DNA from: Neocallimastix lanati (nom. inval.)
Lineage: Eukaryota; Neocallimastigomycota; Neocallimastigomycetes; Neocallimastigales; Neocallimastigaceae
NCBI GenBank assembly: GCA_016946835.1
Contig: JACVTC010000010.1
Location: 1,367,501 to 1,392,500, forward strand
Length of the DNA: 25,000 nucleotides
Direction of reading: 5' to 3'
The notes below the pieces were generated by a model that was not told the origin of the DNA, ran no database searches, and saw only the letters and a list, made by a program, of their open reading frames with translations. This document shows, piece by piece, positions 1 through 9,081 of the stretch (positions within the stretch are counted from its first letter, which is position 1; every line of letters begins with the position of its first letter). Made by a program: the position numbers and the translations under genes.

Positions 1-1300
1 TTTCTTCATGACCAACGATATCAGCAGCATTAACCGGTTTTGGTTTAACAATTTCTTCTTCCATTTCCTTGTCTTCTATGAAAGAATTTTCAGATTCCGA
101 TTCATTAACTACCTTTTCAATTTCACTTATTAACAACTCAATATTTTGTGGTTTTTGATCAGTAGAAGATTTTTCTTTCTCTTCTTCCTTTGGTTCTGAA
201 ACAATTTCTTCAGCTGGTAAGACATTAACTTCTGACTTGGCGGATTCTGTAATTGTTTCAACAACTTCTGGTTCAACCATTTTGGCTTCTTCAATTACTT
301 CTTCAGAAGCAACTGCTGCAGTTGGTTCAGTTATAGTTTCCAAGGCAGCTTTTACAATTTCTTCAACGATAGGTTTAGCAATTTCTTCAGCTACGTTTGA
401 TTGAGGTTCAACCACTTCTTCAACTACTTCTTCAATGACTTCTTCCACTGGTGGTTCAATTAATTCTTCTGAAATCTCACCAACAACTACACTAGTTTCT
501 TCTAATGATGCAGTAGAGTCATCAACAATAATTTCAACTTTTTCTGGATTTTCAATGACTTTATTAACTTCTTTAGCTGGAATAATAATATCCTCAACAA
601 TGGCAGCTAATTTTTCTGGTTCTTCAATAGCATCTTCAACCATATTAACTAATGATTCTTGTAGTTGTTGACTCTTAACTTCAGAATCTACTGTATTTTC
701 ATTTAATTCTAATACAATTGGTACTTCTTCAGTAACCTCCTCCACTATCTTTTGATCTTGTTCTGGCAACTGGAATTTAATCTCATCGGCTATAGTTGGA
801 ATAACTTCAATATTATTAACTAATGGAACTTCACGACTTTTAGCTTCAATTTCACTATCTTTTATTATTTCATTAACAATTTCTGTTTTCTCAATATCAA
901 CGAAATTGGTATCCTTTGGACCTTTAATATTTTCAGTCATTGAAAATGAAATATCTTGTTCTATCTTTTCATCTTTTTTAGATTCTTCTTCAACAGCTGT
1001 TTCAGTTGCTTCTAATGATACTGCAACTTTTTCATTATTTTCTTTTACCTTTACCTTTCTTTCTTCTTCTTCATTTTCAGATTCATCATCAGATTCATCT
1101 TCTTCTGATAATTTTGATTTTGTTTCTGATCTTTGTTCTCTACCATCAGTAATTCTTTTTCTTTCCGGAGCACCTTCAATTCTTTTATCACCGGAATCAC
1201 CTCTCTTTTTACGTAAATAATATGAACGTACTAAATAAAAGATAATCAAAAAGAAGACGAGTTTCTTAAAACGTCTATAAAGAACTGAAAGACTTGCCAT
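1..1300 (-). CDS. Membrane-anchored acidic Glu/Val-rich protein, 5' part of gene (partial)
   Basis: The frame is open from the ATG at 1300-1298 to the window edge, 433 codons without a stop or visible intron, so the 3' end is missing. Residues 1-12 are basic (MASLSVLYRRFKK), followed by one hydrophobic segment at about residues 14-29 (LVFFLIIFYLVRSYYL) and a second basic patch (RKKRG). This looks like an uncleaved signal-anchor with a large cytosolic or lumenal tail. The rest is strongly acidic and low in complexity, dominated by Glu, Val, Ile, Ser and Lys, with many irregular VEE/EEV/EEP units such as VEEVIEEVVEEVVEP near residue 290. No enzyme motif, Cys pair or known domain was recognised. 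The start is chosen because it is the first ATG, precedes the hydrophobic segment, and lies directly after an A-rich leader. Function unknown; an endomembrane tether or scaffold is only a guess. Confidence 0.75.
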   Translation of the reverse strand, partial: MASLSVLYRRFKKLVFFLIIFYLVRSYYLRKKRGDSGDKRIEGAPERKRITDGREQRSETKSKLSEEDESDDESENEEEERKVKVKENNEKVAVSLEATETAVEEESKKDEKIEQDISFSMTENIKGPKDTNFVDIEKTEIVNEIIKDSEIEAKSREVPLVNNIEVIPTIADEIKFQLPEQDQKIVEEVTEEVPIVLELNENTVDSEVKSQQLQESLVNMVEDAIEEPEKLAAIVEDIIIPAKEVNKVIENPEKVEIIVDDSTASLEETSVVVGEISEELIEPPVEEVIEEVVEEVVEPQSNVAEEIAKPIVEEIVKAALETITEPTAAVASEEVIEEAKMVEPEVVETITESAKSEVNVLPAEEIVSEPKEEEKEKSSTDQKPQNIELLISEIEKVVNESESENSFIEDKEMEEEIVKPKPVNAADIVGHEE

Positions 1301-1527
1301 TTTTTTTTTTCTTTTTTTATTTTATTATATTTTATGAAAAAATTATTCAACAAATTTTAACCTTTAAATTGTTATTTTTTTTTTCTTTTTTTTTCGTTCT
1401 ATTATTTTATTTATTACTGTTTTGTTTGAAATAACTCTATTATACTTCTTAATTTGGTTTTATTTTTTATTTTTTATTTTTTTTTCTTTACGTTCTATTA
1501 AATATTTTATTTTTATTAGTTTTATCT

Positions 1528-1558
<31 letters not shown>

Positions 1559-2645
1559 GTTAGTATATTTTGTTATAATTTTTAATTAAATAATTTATTT
1601 TTATTGTTTTATTGGATAAAAAAAAAAATTACTTTTCTATAATAAATAATATTTAAAATATTGTTAGTTTGAGCTTTATATATATATTTTAAAAAAAATA
1701 TAACTAATAATAATTTATATATATTATAAACTCTATTATTATTAATTACCTATATTCTGTTAAAATTAAGGTATATTTAAGATATTACAATCTCTAAGCG
1801 AATATTTCATAAAATAAAATTTTAGATTTTATTTGTTCTATGATCTAAAAAAAAATTTATTTAGTTGGTTTATAAATTATTTTGAAATTATTTTATTCTT
1901 ATTTTTTAAACGAATTATGTTTATTTGATTATTTTATATTTAAATTATTGACTTTACTAAATTTACTCTTCTTTGTTACGTGTTTTATAAATAATACAAT
2001 TTTGTTAATATATATATATTGAAATTCGTTTACTTATAAATAATTTTTAATAAATATATTAAACGTATAAAACTGAACTATTTTTTTATTATTATTATAC
2101 TTTTTAAATAAAACTTGAAATATGTAATACTCTTTATTAAAATTTTTATTTATTCACTTTTTACTACTATATTAATATTAATAATAAAAAAAAAAAGAAT
2201 TATAATAATAAAAAGTGAATAAAATAAAAAAATTTGTTAATATATCTTCAAAAAATAGAAAAATTATTAATAAATATCTTGTTTATTGCGTTTTTTTTTT
2301 TTTTAATATTTTAATTTATTTTTGATAATTTCGATTTGGGTTTAGCTATTATGTTTAGTTAAATTTTTTTGTTCTATGTATATAGTTCGGTAAAGTGGGA
2401 TTATATTTTTTTATTGTTAAATTGTTAATTTTAAAGGAATTACTTCAATCTCCTTGTTCTTATACATATATCAATAAAGTATATAAAAACTTATATATAA
2501 ACTTTTAATAGATATATATATAATGTAAATGAACTTTTTGAGTTTTTATGTACTAGAAATAAAAAAATTATTTATAAAAAAAAAAGTTAGTAGAATATTT
2601 ATATTTAATATTAATTATAATGTTTTGATTAAAATAGAGAAATAA

Positions 2646-2646
<1 letters not shown>

Positions 2647-2676
<30 letters not shown>
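2647..2676. repeat. (AAT)n microsatellite
   Basis: About ten perfect AAT/ATA triplets in intergenic DNA. Confidence 0.9.
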
Positions 2677-2679
<3 letters not shown>

Positions 2680-2810
2680 CTATTTTTAAAAATTTGATTT
2701 TATGTAAATATATTTATAATATTATATTATAAATAAAAATAAAAATTTATATTTATTATCTTTGTTCATTTATATTTATAAAATTTTAAAATTATTTTTA
2801 TTATATTTAA

Positions 2811-2852
2811 TATTGATAAAATATTATCTAATATTGATAAAATATTATCTAA
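2811..2852. repeat. Perfect 21-bp tandem duplication
   Basis: A 21-bp unit beginning TATTGATAAAATATT and ending ATCTAA occurs twice head to tail (2811-2831 and 2832-2852) with no mismatch, which suggests a recent slippage or duplication event. Confidence 0.85.
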
Positions 2853-3088
2853 ATTAAATCTTTTTTAAAAGTATATTTTATAATTGAAATAACAAATAAT
2901 CTAATTTTTCTTCTTTATTATTTTTAATATATATTTATTACTTTATTTTATTTTGTGAAAGAAGTTGAAGATTAACGTATAAAAAAATTTTTTTTTTAAT
3001 TTCACAATCTTTTGAAAGAAAGAAAAAAAAAAAATTCTTCTTTACTTTTTTATGAGGATTTCTTTTTAATAATTATTATTCTTATTAT

Positions 3089-3093
<5 letters not shown>

Positions 3094-3136
<43 letters not shown>
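3094..3136. repeat. 43-base poly(A) tract followed by a purine-rich stretch
   Basis: An uninterrupted run of A followed by GAAG-rich purines to about 3160. It could be a poly(dA:dT) promoter tract or the tail of an old retroposed copy. No retroposon body or target duplication could be recognised upstream, so it is recorded only as a homopolymer. Confidence 0.8.
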
Positions 3137-3144
<8 letters not shown>

Positions 3145-3531
3145 GAAGAAAAAGAAGAAAATAATAATAAATTAAAAAAAATAAAAAAAATAAAAAATTA
3201 AAAAAAAATTAAAAAAAATTAATAATTAAAATTTGAAAAAATAACATGTTTCTAATGCTATTTATTTATTAATTATAGATATATACATTTATTATTAATT
3301 AATAATTTATTTATTATTTAATATATATATTTACTTATATTTATTATACACCATATTTTAATGAAGCCAAAACATTATTAAAAAAAATAATTTAAAAATA
3401 CTATAAAATAAGATTTTATTTTCACACTCACTTCCTTCAATAAAACCAATACATTATATTAAATTAATATATTATATTAATACATTGTAATATATATTAA
3501 TTTAAAATATTAAATTTAACATATAAAAAAA

Positions 3532-3927
3532 TATTTATTATTTATCATTCAATTATTTATTATTTATTAATAAATACTCTTTTTATTATTTATTATTTAT
3601 CATTCAATTATTTATTATTTATTATTTATTATTTATTATTTATTATTTATTATTTATTATTTATTATTTATTATTTATCATTCAATTATTTATTATTTAT
3701 TATTTATTATTTATTATTTATTATTTATTATTTATTATTTATTATTTAGTATTTAGTATTTATTATTTATTATTTATTATTCAATTATTTATTATTTATT
3801 ATTTATTATTTATTATTTATTATTTATTATTCAATTATTTATTATTTATTAGTTATTATTTATTATTTATTATTTATTATTTATTATTTATTATTTATTA
3901 TTTATTATTTATTATTATTTATTATTA
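3532..3927. repeat. TTATTTA heptamer minisatellite, array A
   Basis: A long array of the 7-bp unit TTATTTA, interrupted at irregular intervals by a variant with C (TTATTCAATTA or TTATCATTCAATTA, at least five times) and once by the spacer TATTAATAAATACTCTT (3565-3581). The same unit and spacers recur in the three other arrays of the window. Confidence 0.95.
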
Positions 3928-4386
3928 TAATTACTAGTATTTAATATTAATTACTCTAAAGATTTTTGAAGAAGAATAAATAATATTAATTATTTAATTG
4001 AGAATGATAAACTTTTATATTTTATTAATGATGCAGAATAAAGCAATATTGTTATTATTAATTTAATACTTTATTTTTTAATAAATTAAAAAAAAAAATT
4101 TTAGTAAAACAGTTTATAAAAGGTCATGTTTCATATTTTTTTTTATTGATTTATAATAATTATATTATATTATATTATTATATATATGTTACAAAAAAAA
4201 AAGCATATTTAATAATAAATCTAACAAAACGGCTGTGAGTGAAAAGCCTTTCAAAGAATTCTATACAGAAATCATGTTATGAGTTTAAAAAAAATTTTTT
4301 TCTTTATATTTCAATATTATACCTTTATGTTAAAATGAACCAGGATAGCTTAATAATATTGCTTAAAATATAAATAAAATGCTGTT
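3928..4386. other. Unique segment between heptamer arrays
   Basis: About 460 bp of AT-rich DNA separating two TTATTTA arrays. It contains a small island of higher complexity around 4222-4275 with GGCTGTGAGTG and AAGCCTTTCAAAG, but no open frame, RNA gene or repeat partner was recognised. Confidence 0.5.
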
Positions 4387-4625
4387 TATTTTTTATTATT
4401 TATTAATAAATACTCTTTTTTATTATTTATTAATTTATTATTTATTATTTATATAATTATTTAATTATTAATTATTTATTATTTATTATTTATTATTTAT
4501 TATTTATTATTTATTATTTATTATTTATTATTTATTATTTATTATTTATTATTTATTATTTATTATTTATTATTTATTATTTATTATTTATTATTTATTA
4601 TTTATTATTTATTATTCATTTATTA
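4387..4625. repeat. TTATTTA heptamer minisatellite, array B
   Basis: Begins with the TATTAATAAATACTCTT spacer at 4401-4417, then becomes a nearly pure TTATTTA array of more than twenty units. It is more homogeneous than array A. Confidence 0.95.
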
Positions 4626-4982
4626 ATTATAGAGTTCTATTTACTTTATATTAGTATTGAGAAATATATTATAACATAATAATTTAATATTGATTATATA
4701 TATTTAATATTAAATATAGTATAATTTAATATACTATGCAATAAAAATCCAATATATTAATTAATTAGTTTTAAAAAATAAATTAAATTCAAATAAAATC
4801 TATTCTAATATTGTACAACCTATTTTAATTAAATATGATAATAATAATATAATATATTTATATTTAATACATATTAATATATTGTAAATATATACTTAAA
4901 ATGTGATGTATTTTAATTATTACCAGATTCAGAATATCGTGTCTATTTTCATTTATTTATATATTAAATTATATTATATTCA

Positions 4983-5025
4983 ATATAATATATAATAATA
5001 TATAATAATATATAATAATATATAA
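4983..5025. repeat. ATATATAATA decamer tandem repeat
   Basis: About four copies of a 10-bp A/T unit in tandem in intergenic DNA. Confidence 0.85.
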
Positions 5026-6850
5026 GATTTAATTTTACTGTTTTTTAATCATAATTTATATAATTTTATAAATTTCCATACATTTCTTTATTTTATATTT
5101 AAAATCTTCCTATTTTATGTTAATTTTCTAATATACTTTTATATTTCTTTATTTTAAATTTTAATATTTCTATATTTTAAATTTTTATATTTATTTTTTT
5201 TTAATTCATTACCTTTCATATCTGCATTTCTTAAATAATTAATATATTCTTTTCTTTCAATAATCAAATTTTCATCTCTCAGAATAGTATTTTATAAATA
5301 TTTTAAAATTTGATTTTTATAATAATTTTCTTTTTTTTTAAAGATTTTTAAAATATTTCACTGTCACTTCTTTGTTATCCAATAAAATTCAATCATTTGT
5401 TCAATATAATTTTTAATTTATTTTTATTCTATTCGTATATTAGAATATACTCAATAGAATATTGCATAGTAAAAGTATTTGTTTTAATTCTTAACATAAA
5501 TTTCATTATACTGTATATATATTAATTTATTAAACATTTTCTATTTAATTCTTTTTTATTTAAATATTAAAAAATATATAAATAAATAAATGACTGTAAA
5601 AATAAATGCATAAATAAATATAAATATAAATAATAGATATAAATAATTTATATAAATGAATGTATGAATAAATAAATAAATAAATAAATTAATAATTATT
5701 ATTTTATTATACAAAAGAAATTAATTAAAATTAAAAAAAAAAATTTTTTTAAAAATTTTTATGCCACGATGTTTTACCAAAAGCATGGCAGATATTAACC
5801 ATAATTAAAAATTAAAATTCATAAATGGGTAAAAAGAAAAATAAAAATCTTCTAAAAATAAATATTCTAACAAGAATTATTAGTAATATTCTATTAATAA
5901 TAGATGTTCCTTTTAATTCAAGTGAGTAATAATACTTTTTCTCTTATTAATAATACTAATAAATGCATAAATATGAATATCTGTATGAAAATTGAAAATT
6001 GCATTGTAGAATAAGAAATTGCATAAAGAAAATAATTGAACATTGAATTCCTTATATTTATAACATATTTATATCATGAATTCTTTGAACCTGAATAAGT
6101 TTATATTTTTGAATCAATTAAATACTTTTAAATTTTGAACATAAATTTGTTAAACATATAGTTTATACTAAATATCAAATATAACTTCAATATATTATAT
6201 TTATTATAAAGGTACTTAACATATATTATATATGTAATATATCTATTATAATTATTAGATATTAATAATTATAATAATACTATAAATATCAATGAAAATT
6301 AAATAAATAATAATTAGGAATAATATAGATATTAAATAAACATGATTACATCATTGTCATTTTTATTATTTTCATCATTATTTTATTTAAAGGTATTATT
6401 AATAATTATTAATTAATAATTATGATAAGTATATTTAGATATTAGAATGGTCTTTCAACTATATGTCATACTACATTTAAAAAAAATAATAATAATCATT
6501 TAATAATAAATAAATAAAATAATAATAAAAAAATATAATTTTTATGAAAATTATGGTTTCTTAATTGAAATGATACTATATCATATCCATATCAAGAGAA
6601 TATAATTTATCATAAAAAAAAATAAAAATAATAAAATGTTATAAAAAGCAAATAATTACTAAATAGATCATTCTAAAATAAAATCTATGATAATTAAGCC
6701 GATAGGTATGGTTGAAATAGTAAAATCCTGTATTTCTTTTATAACTTATACCAACAGTTATAGTATTTTATTTATAATTATTTATTTATTTATTTATTTA
6801 TAATTATTTATTTATTTATTTATAGTTATTTATTTATTTTATCCATATTA

Positions 6851-6977
6851 AAATTTTTAATTAATCTAATTTTAAAATATTTTTTTTTTTTTATTATTTT
6901 TTGTTTTACTCTTTTCTTTGTGTCTTCTTAATTTTTATCTTGTTTAAAAAAGGAAATTAATTAGATTAATTAAATTT
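6851..6977. repeat. Imperfect inverted repeat, about 23-bp arms and an 80-bp loop
   Basis: The left arm (6851-6873, TTAATTAATCTAATTTT) and the right arm (6954-6977, AAATTAATTAGATTAATTAA) are reverse complements apart from small gaps. The loop is T-rich and non-coding. It could be a MITE-like remnant or a chance palindrome in A/T DNA; no target duplication was identified. Confidence 0.45.
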
Positions 6978-7182
6978 AAACCAATAATTAACAGAAACAA
7001 TTTTTTTATTTTTTTTTCAAAAAATTTTTTATGATAGTTTAAATCTTTTAATAATAAAATTTTTATTTATTATTTATATAAACTATATTTTATTATTTTT
7101 TATAAATTATATATTTTATTTATATTTTATTATTTTATATAAATTATTATATATTGGCTTAGTTCAAATTCAATAATATTAA

Positions 7183-7260
7183 CATAATTATTTATTATTT
7201 AATTATTTATTAATTATTAATTATTATTTATTCATTATTCATTATTTATTATTTATTATC
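7183..7260. repeat. TTATTTA heptamer array C (left fragment)
   Basis: A short degenerate heptamer array abutting the left end of the LTR element. With the array at 9283-9581 it reads as one original array split by the insertion. Confidence 0.85.
7256..7260. repeat. Target-site duplication, left copy (TTATC)
   Basis: TTATC lies immediately before the TG of the left LTR, and the identical TTATC follows the CA of the right LTR. Five bp is the usual duplication length for Ty1/copia and Ty3/gypsy integrases. Confidence 0.9.
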
Positions 7261-7456
7261 TGTTAAGAGTTATGAATTTATGGTTTATAATTATGTCAAT
7301 TTTATTAATATATTTTATGATAAAGAGTTACTAGCACTTAATTATTCTAAATTAAATGCTTTTATATTAATACATTGTGGCTTATACATTATTTATATTA
7401 CAATATGTTTCAATACATTTGAAGCTTATTTTTCATACATTTCACATATTCTAACA
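7261..7456 (-). repeat. Left LTR (3' LTR in the element's orientation)
   Basis: 196 bp, TGTTA...TAACA, identical to 9082-9277. Read on the minus strand it contains TATAAAAG (plus-strand positions 7359-7366) and AATAAA-type signals downstream, in a plausible promoter-then-polyadenylation order. An apparent plus-strand reading frame across it is a by-product of its composition. Confidence 0.95.
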
Positions 7457-7465
7457 TTCCCCCTT
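7457..7465 (-). promoter_or_regulatory. Polypurine tract (plus-strand primer) of the LTR element
   Basis: On the minus strand AAGGGGGAA is followed directly by the TGTTA start of the 3' LTR. A G-run purine tract touching the 3' LTR is where RNase H leaves the primer for second-strand synthesis. Five consecutive G are conspicuous in this A/T background, and the tract fixes the element's orientation. Confidence 0.85.
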
Positions 7466-7693
7466 AAACCTAGTTATTCAATAATGAATAAATTGGTTTA
7501 CTGGTGAATATGTGTATATAAAATAATCCTATTTTACACTATTAACTTGATATTATTAAACTGTTATATATATTTCTATCCTAAATTAACCTCTAATTTT
7601 ACATGAATAAAATATTTTTTATGTTATATTAATTATTTAATTTAATTTAAATATTGCTAAAATAATTTCTTAAATATATTTATAATCTAATAA

Positions 7694-7702
7694 TTTCCCC
7701 CT
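7694..7702 (-). promoter_or_regulatory. Possible internal (central) polypurine tract
   Basis: The minus strand reads AGGGGGAAA, nearly the same as the terminal tract AAGGGGGAA and about 230 bp upstream of it. A weaker third copy (AGGGGAAAGAAG, plus 8291-8302) lies further in. Some LTR elements start second-strand synthesis at such a central site; this is an analogy only. Confidence 0.4.
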
Positions 7703-7780
7703 AAAACTAAATATTTAATATTTTTACACCTTTAATAAATATTAGATGAATCTATGTCATCTTTAATATAAAATAATTAT

Positions 7781-8673
7781 ATGGTTTAAATATACCATTT
7801 ATATATGATGGAAACCTTTCTCTTGAAGGGTGATATTATACCATCTCAATTTGTGTGAATACCTCTTATATATTGGGTTTTATATCACTAATAATTATAA
7901 TCCGCTTTATAGATTAGCGCTAACTTTTTTATATTTTCGCTTTGTAGTTTTAGCGATAACTATTAAAATAAATTGTTAATTATATATTGGTGTACTTGAT
8001 AAAACATAATCTTGAGGTATTAAAATTGATTATATTTATAATTAATTATATTATTTTAGTCATTTAAACTTATTAGTAATAATATAAATTGTTTCATAAT
8101 TGATTAATATTCACTATTTCAGTTAATTCTTTCTTAAAGGTTAATTTTTGTTAATTTTCGCTATTAGGCTATTTTATTCATTTCAAGATAAATATTATTC
8201 TCAAATAATTAGCTCAAAGAATCAGTTAAGTGACTTTTCTTTAATATTTTTATTTTCTTTTATATTTTTATAATTTGTATTTTATTTTTCCTTCTTTCCC
8301 CTAAAATACAAATTTCTAAAAAGGATTTTATATATTTGAATTTTCTCATCATTAAAGTATTAATTATAAAATTTTAATAATTTTAAATACTCTGTAATAA
8401 ATAAGTATAGTTTATAGATGGATAAACAACATCCATTTTTATATAACTCATGGTTATATTTATTATTTTATTATACCTTTCATCACGAAGGTTTGTATTA
8501 TGATTATATTAAATAATATTTTTTATTTAAACCTATTTCACGCTAGGTTTAATAATATTATTATTGTTAGAATGTACCCTAGGAATTACCATTCTATTAT
8601 GTTTCCCTTAAATATTTGGGATATTATATATTAATTATTTTATATGAGGTCTCTGACATATAGACTCCTCCAT
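7781..8673 (-). other. Hairpin-rich non-coding internal domain of the LTR element
   Basis: Short inverted repeats with G/C in their stems follow one another: ATGGT/ACCAT (7781-7798); a nested pair, GATGG/CCATC (7807-7845) around ACCTTTC/GAAGGGT (7814-7831); CGCT/AGCG twice (7903-7919, 7938-7955); ATGGAT/ATCCAT near 8417-8436; ACCTT/AAGGT (8475-8492); a perfect 8-bp TTAAACCT/AGGTTTAA (8527-8552); AGAATG/CATTCT (about 8569-8594); TCCC/GGGA (about 8603-8620) and GAGG/CCTC (about 8646-8672). Such density suggests a structured RNA, perhaps for packaging or dimerisation, but no specific role can be shown. Confidence 0.5.
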
Positions 8674-8696
8674 TATTGTAGTTTATATTTATATAT

Positions 8697-8723
8697 ACGC
8701 GTTTAATATTTATAAATACGCGT
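8697..8723. promoter_or_regulatory. Pair of ACGCGT (MCB-like) boxes inside the LTR element
   Basis: Palindromic ACGCGT occurs at 8697-8702 and 8718-8723, exactly 21 bp apart and each preceded by AT, with a third copy at 8870-8875. In fungi ACGCGT is the MluI cell-cycle box bound by MBF (Swi6-Mbp1). Three such sites within 180 bp of very AT-rich DNA is unlikely to be pure composition, but a regulatory role is inference. Confidence 0.35.
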
Positions 8724-9055
8724 TAAAATAACTATACTTTAAATAATATGATTTATATATTCATGGGGTGGAAATAGTCCATCGCATAGTAGATTCCTTC
8801 ATGTAATGATATTACTAATAGCCAAAAGTTATCCTGAAATAACTTCTTTTATCAACAGTTTTATATTTTACGCGTTTCTTCAATTTTTCTGTCTTGATCA
8901 TTTTGATCAGTTATCAGTTTTATTAGTCATCTTAAAAATTGACATAATGAGCAACCTTTATCATAATTTAAAATACAATTATTCTTTTTTTTTTTTTTTT
9001 TTTTTTTTTGACATAATATTGTTTCCGGCAAAAGATCCTTTTGCTATGAATCTTT

Positions 9056-9079
9056 TTAAGAGTCAGATGAGACTCTTAA
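9056..9079 (-). other. Perfect 9-bp hairpin covering the primer-binding site
   Basis: TTAAGAGTC (9056-9064) and GACTCTTAA (9071-9079) are exact complements with the six-base loop AGATGA. A second, mutually exclusive hairpin pairs ACTCTTAA (9072-9079) with TTAAGAGT (9084-9091), which lies inside the LTR. Confidence 0.7.
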
Positions 9080-9081
9080 TC
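9067..9081 (-). promoter_or_regulatory. Primer-binding site matching the anticodon arm of tRNA-Lys(CUU)
   Basis: The plus strand reads ATGAGACTCTTAATC, touching the TG of the 5' LTR with no gap. These 15 bases equal positions 26-40 of a typical eukaryotic tRNA-Lys(CUU): anticodon stem TGAGA, loop CTCTTAA with the CTT anticodon, and the first bases of the 3' stem. The element RNA (minus strand) is therefore complementary to the end of a 5' half-tRNA cut in the anticodon stem. There is no TGG that would pair with a tRNA 3' CCA end. Drosophila copia and Ty5 use the same half-tRNA strategy with initiator tRNA-Met. The tRNA sequence is recalled from general knowledge, not from this genome. Confidence 0.75.

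Larger units (their letters stand above)
1301..3531. other. AT-rich intergenic region, no gene found
   Basis: Almost entirely A/T with many homopolymer tracts. The part nearest 1301 is the likely promoter and 5' leader of the minus-strand acidic-protein gene and is strongly T-rich on the plus strand. No frame with protein-like composition, tRNA box or splice-linked exon was seen. Small tandem repeats and a 43-base A run inside it are listed separately. Confidence 0.6.
4626..7182. other. AT-rich intergenic region, no gene found
   Basis: About 2.5 kb without a protein-like frame on either strand. It contains short tandem repeats (a decamer array at 4983-5025, TAAA/TTTA tetramers near 5578-5690 and 6775-6840), a hairpin at about 5761-5789 (TGCCA...TGGCA) and an inverted repeat at 6851-6977. 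No RNA gene with recognisable boxes was found. Confidence 0.55.

Noticed and set aside
435-1220. Plus-strand Ser/Thr-rich open frames (435-671, 906-1220)
   Set aside because: They are antisense to the Glu-rich minus-strand gene: GAA codons read backwards give TTC/TCT-rich frames. The minus frame is open for 433 codons with a sensible start and membrane anchor.
3532-4625. CRISPR-like array
   Set aside because: The units are contiguous heptamers without unique spacers, in a eukaryotic genome; this is a minisatellite.
6695-6760. Possible tRNA-like or SINE head (GCCGATAGGTATGGTTGAAA...)
   Set aside because: It does not fold into a cloverleaf by eye, and the A and B boxes do not match.
8935-8970. 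Minus-strand Cys-x2-Cys pair resembling the start of a Gag zinc knuckle
   Set aside because: There is no following Hx4C, and the frame stops a few codons later.
9067-9081. A tRNA-Lys gene
   Set aside because: Only the anticodon arm is present. There are no D or T arms, no acceptor stem and no B box nearby; its place against the LTR fits a primer site.
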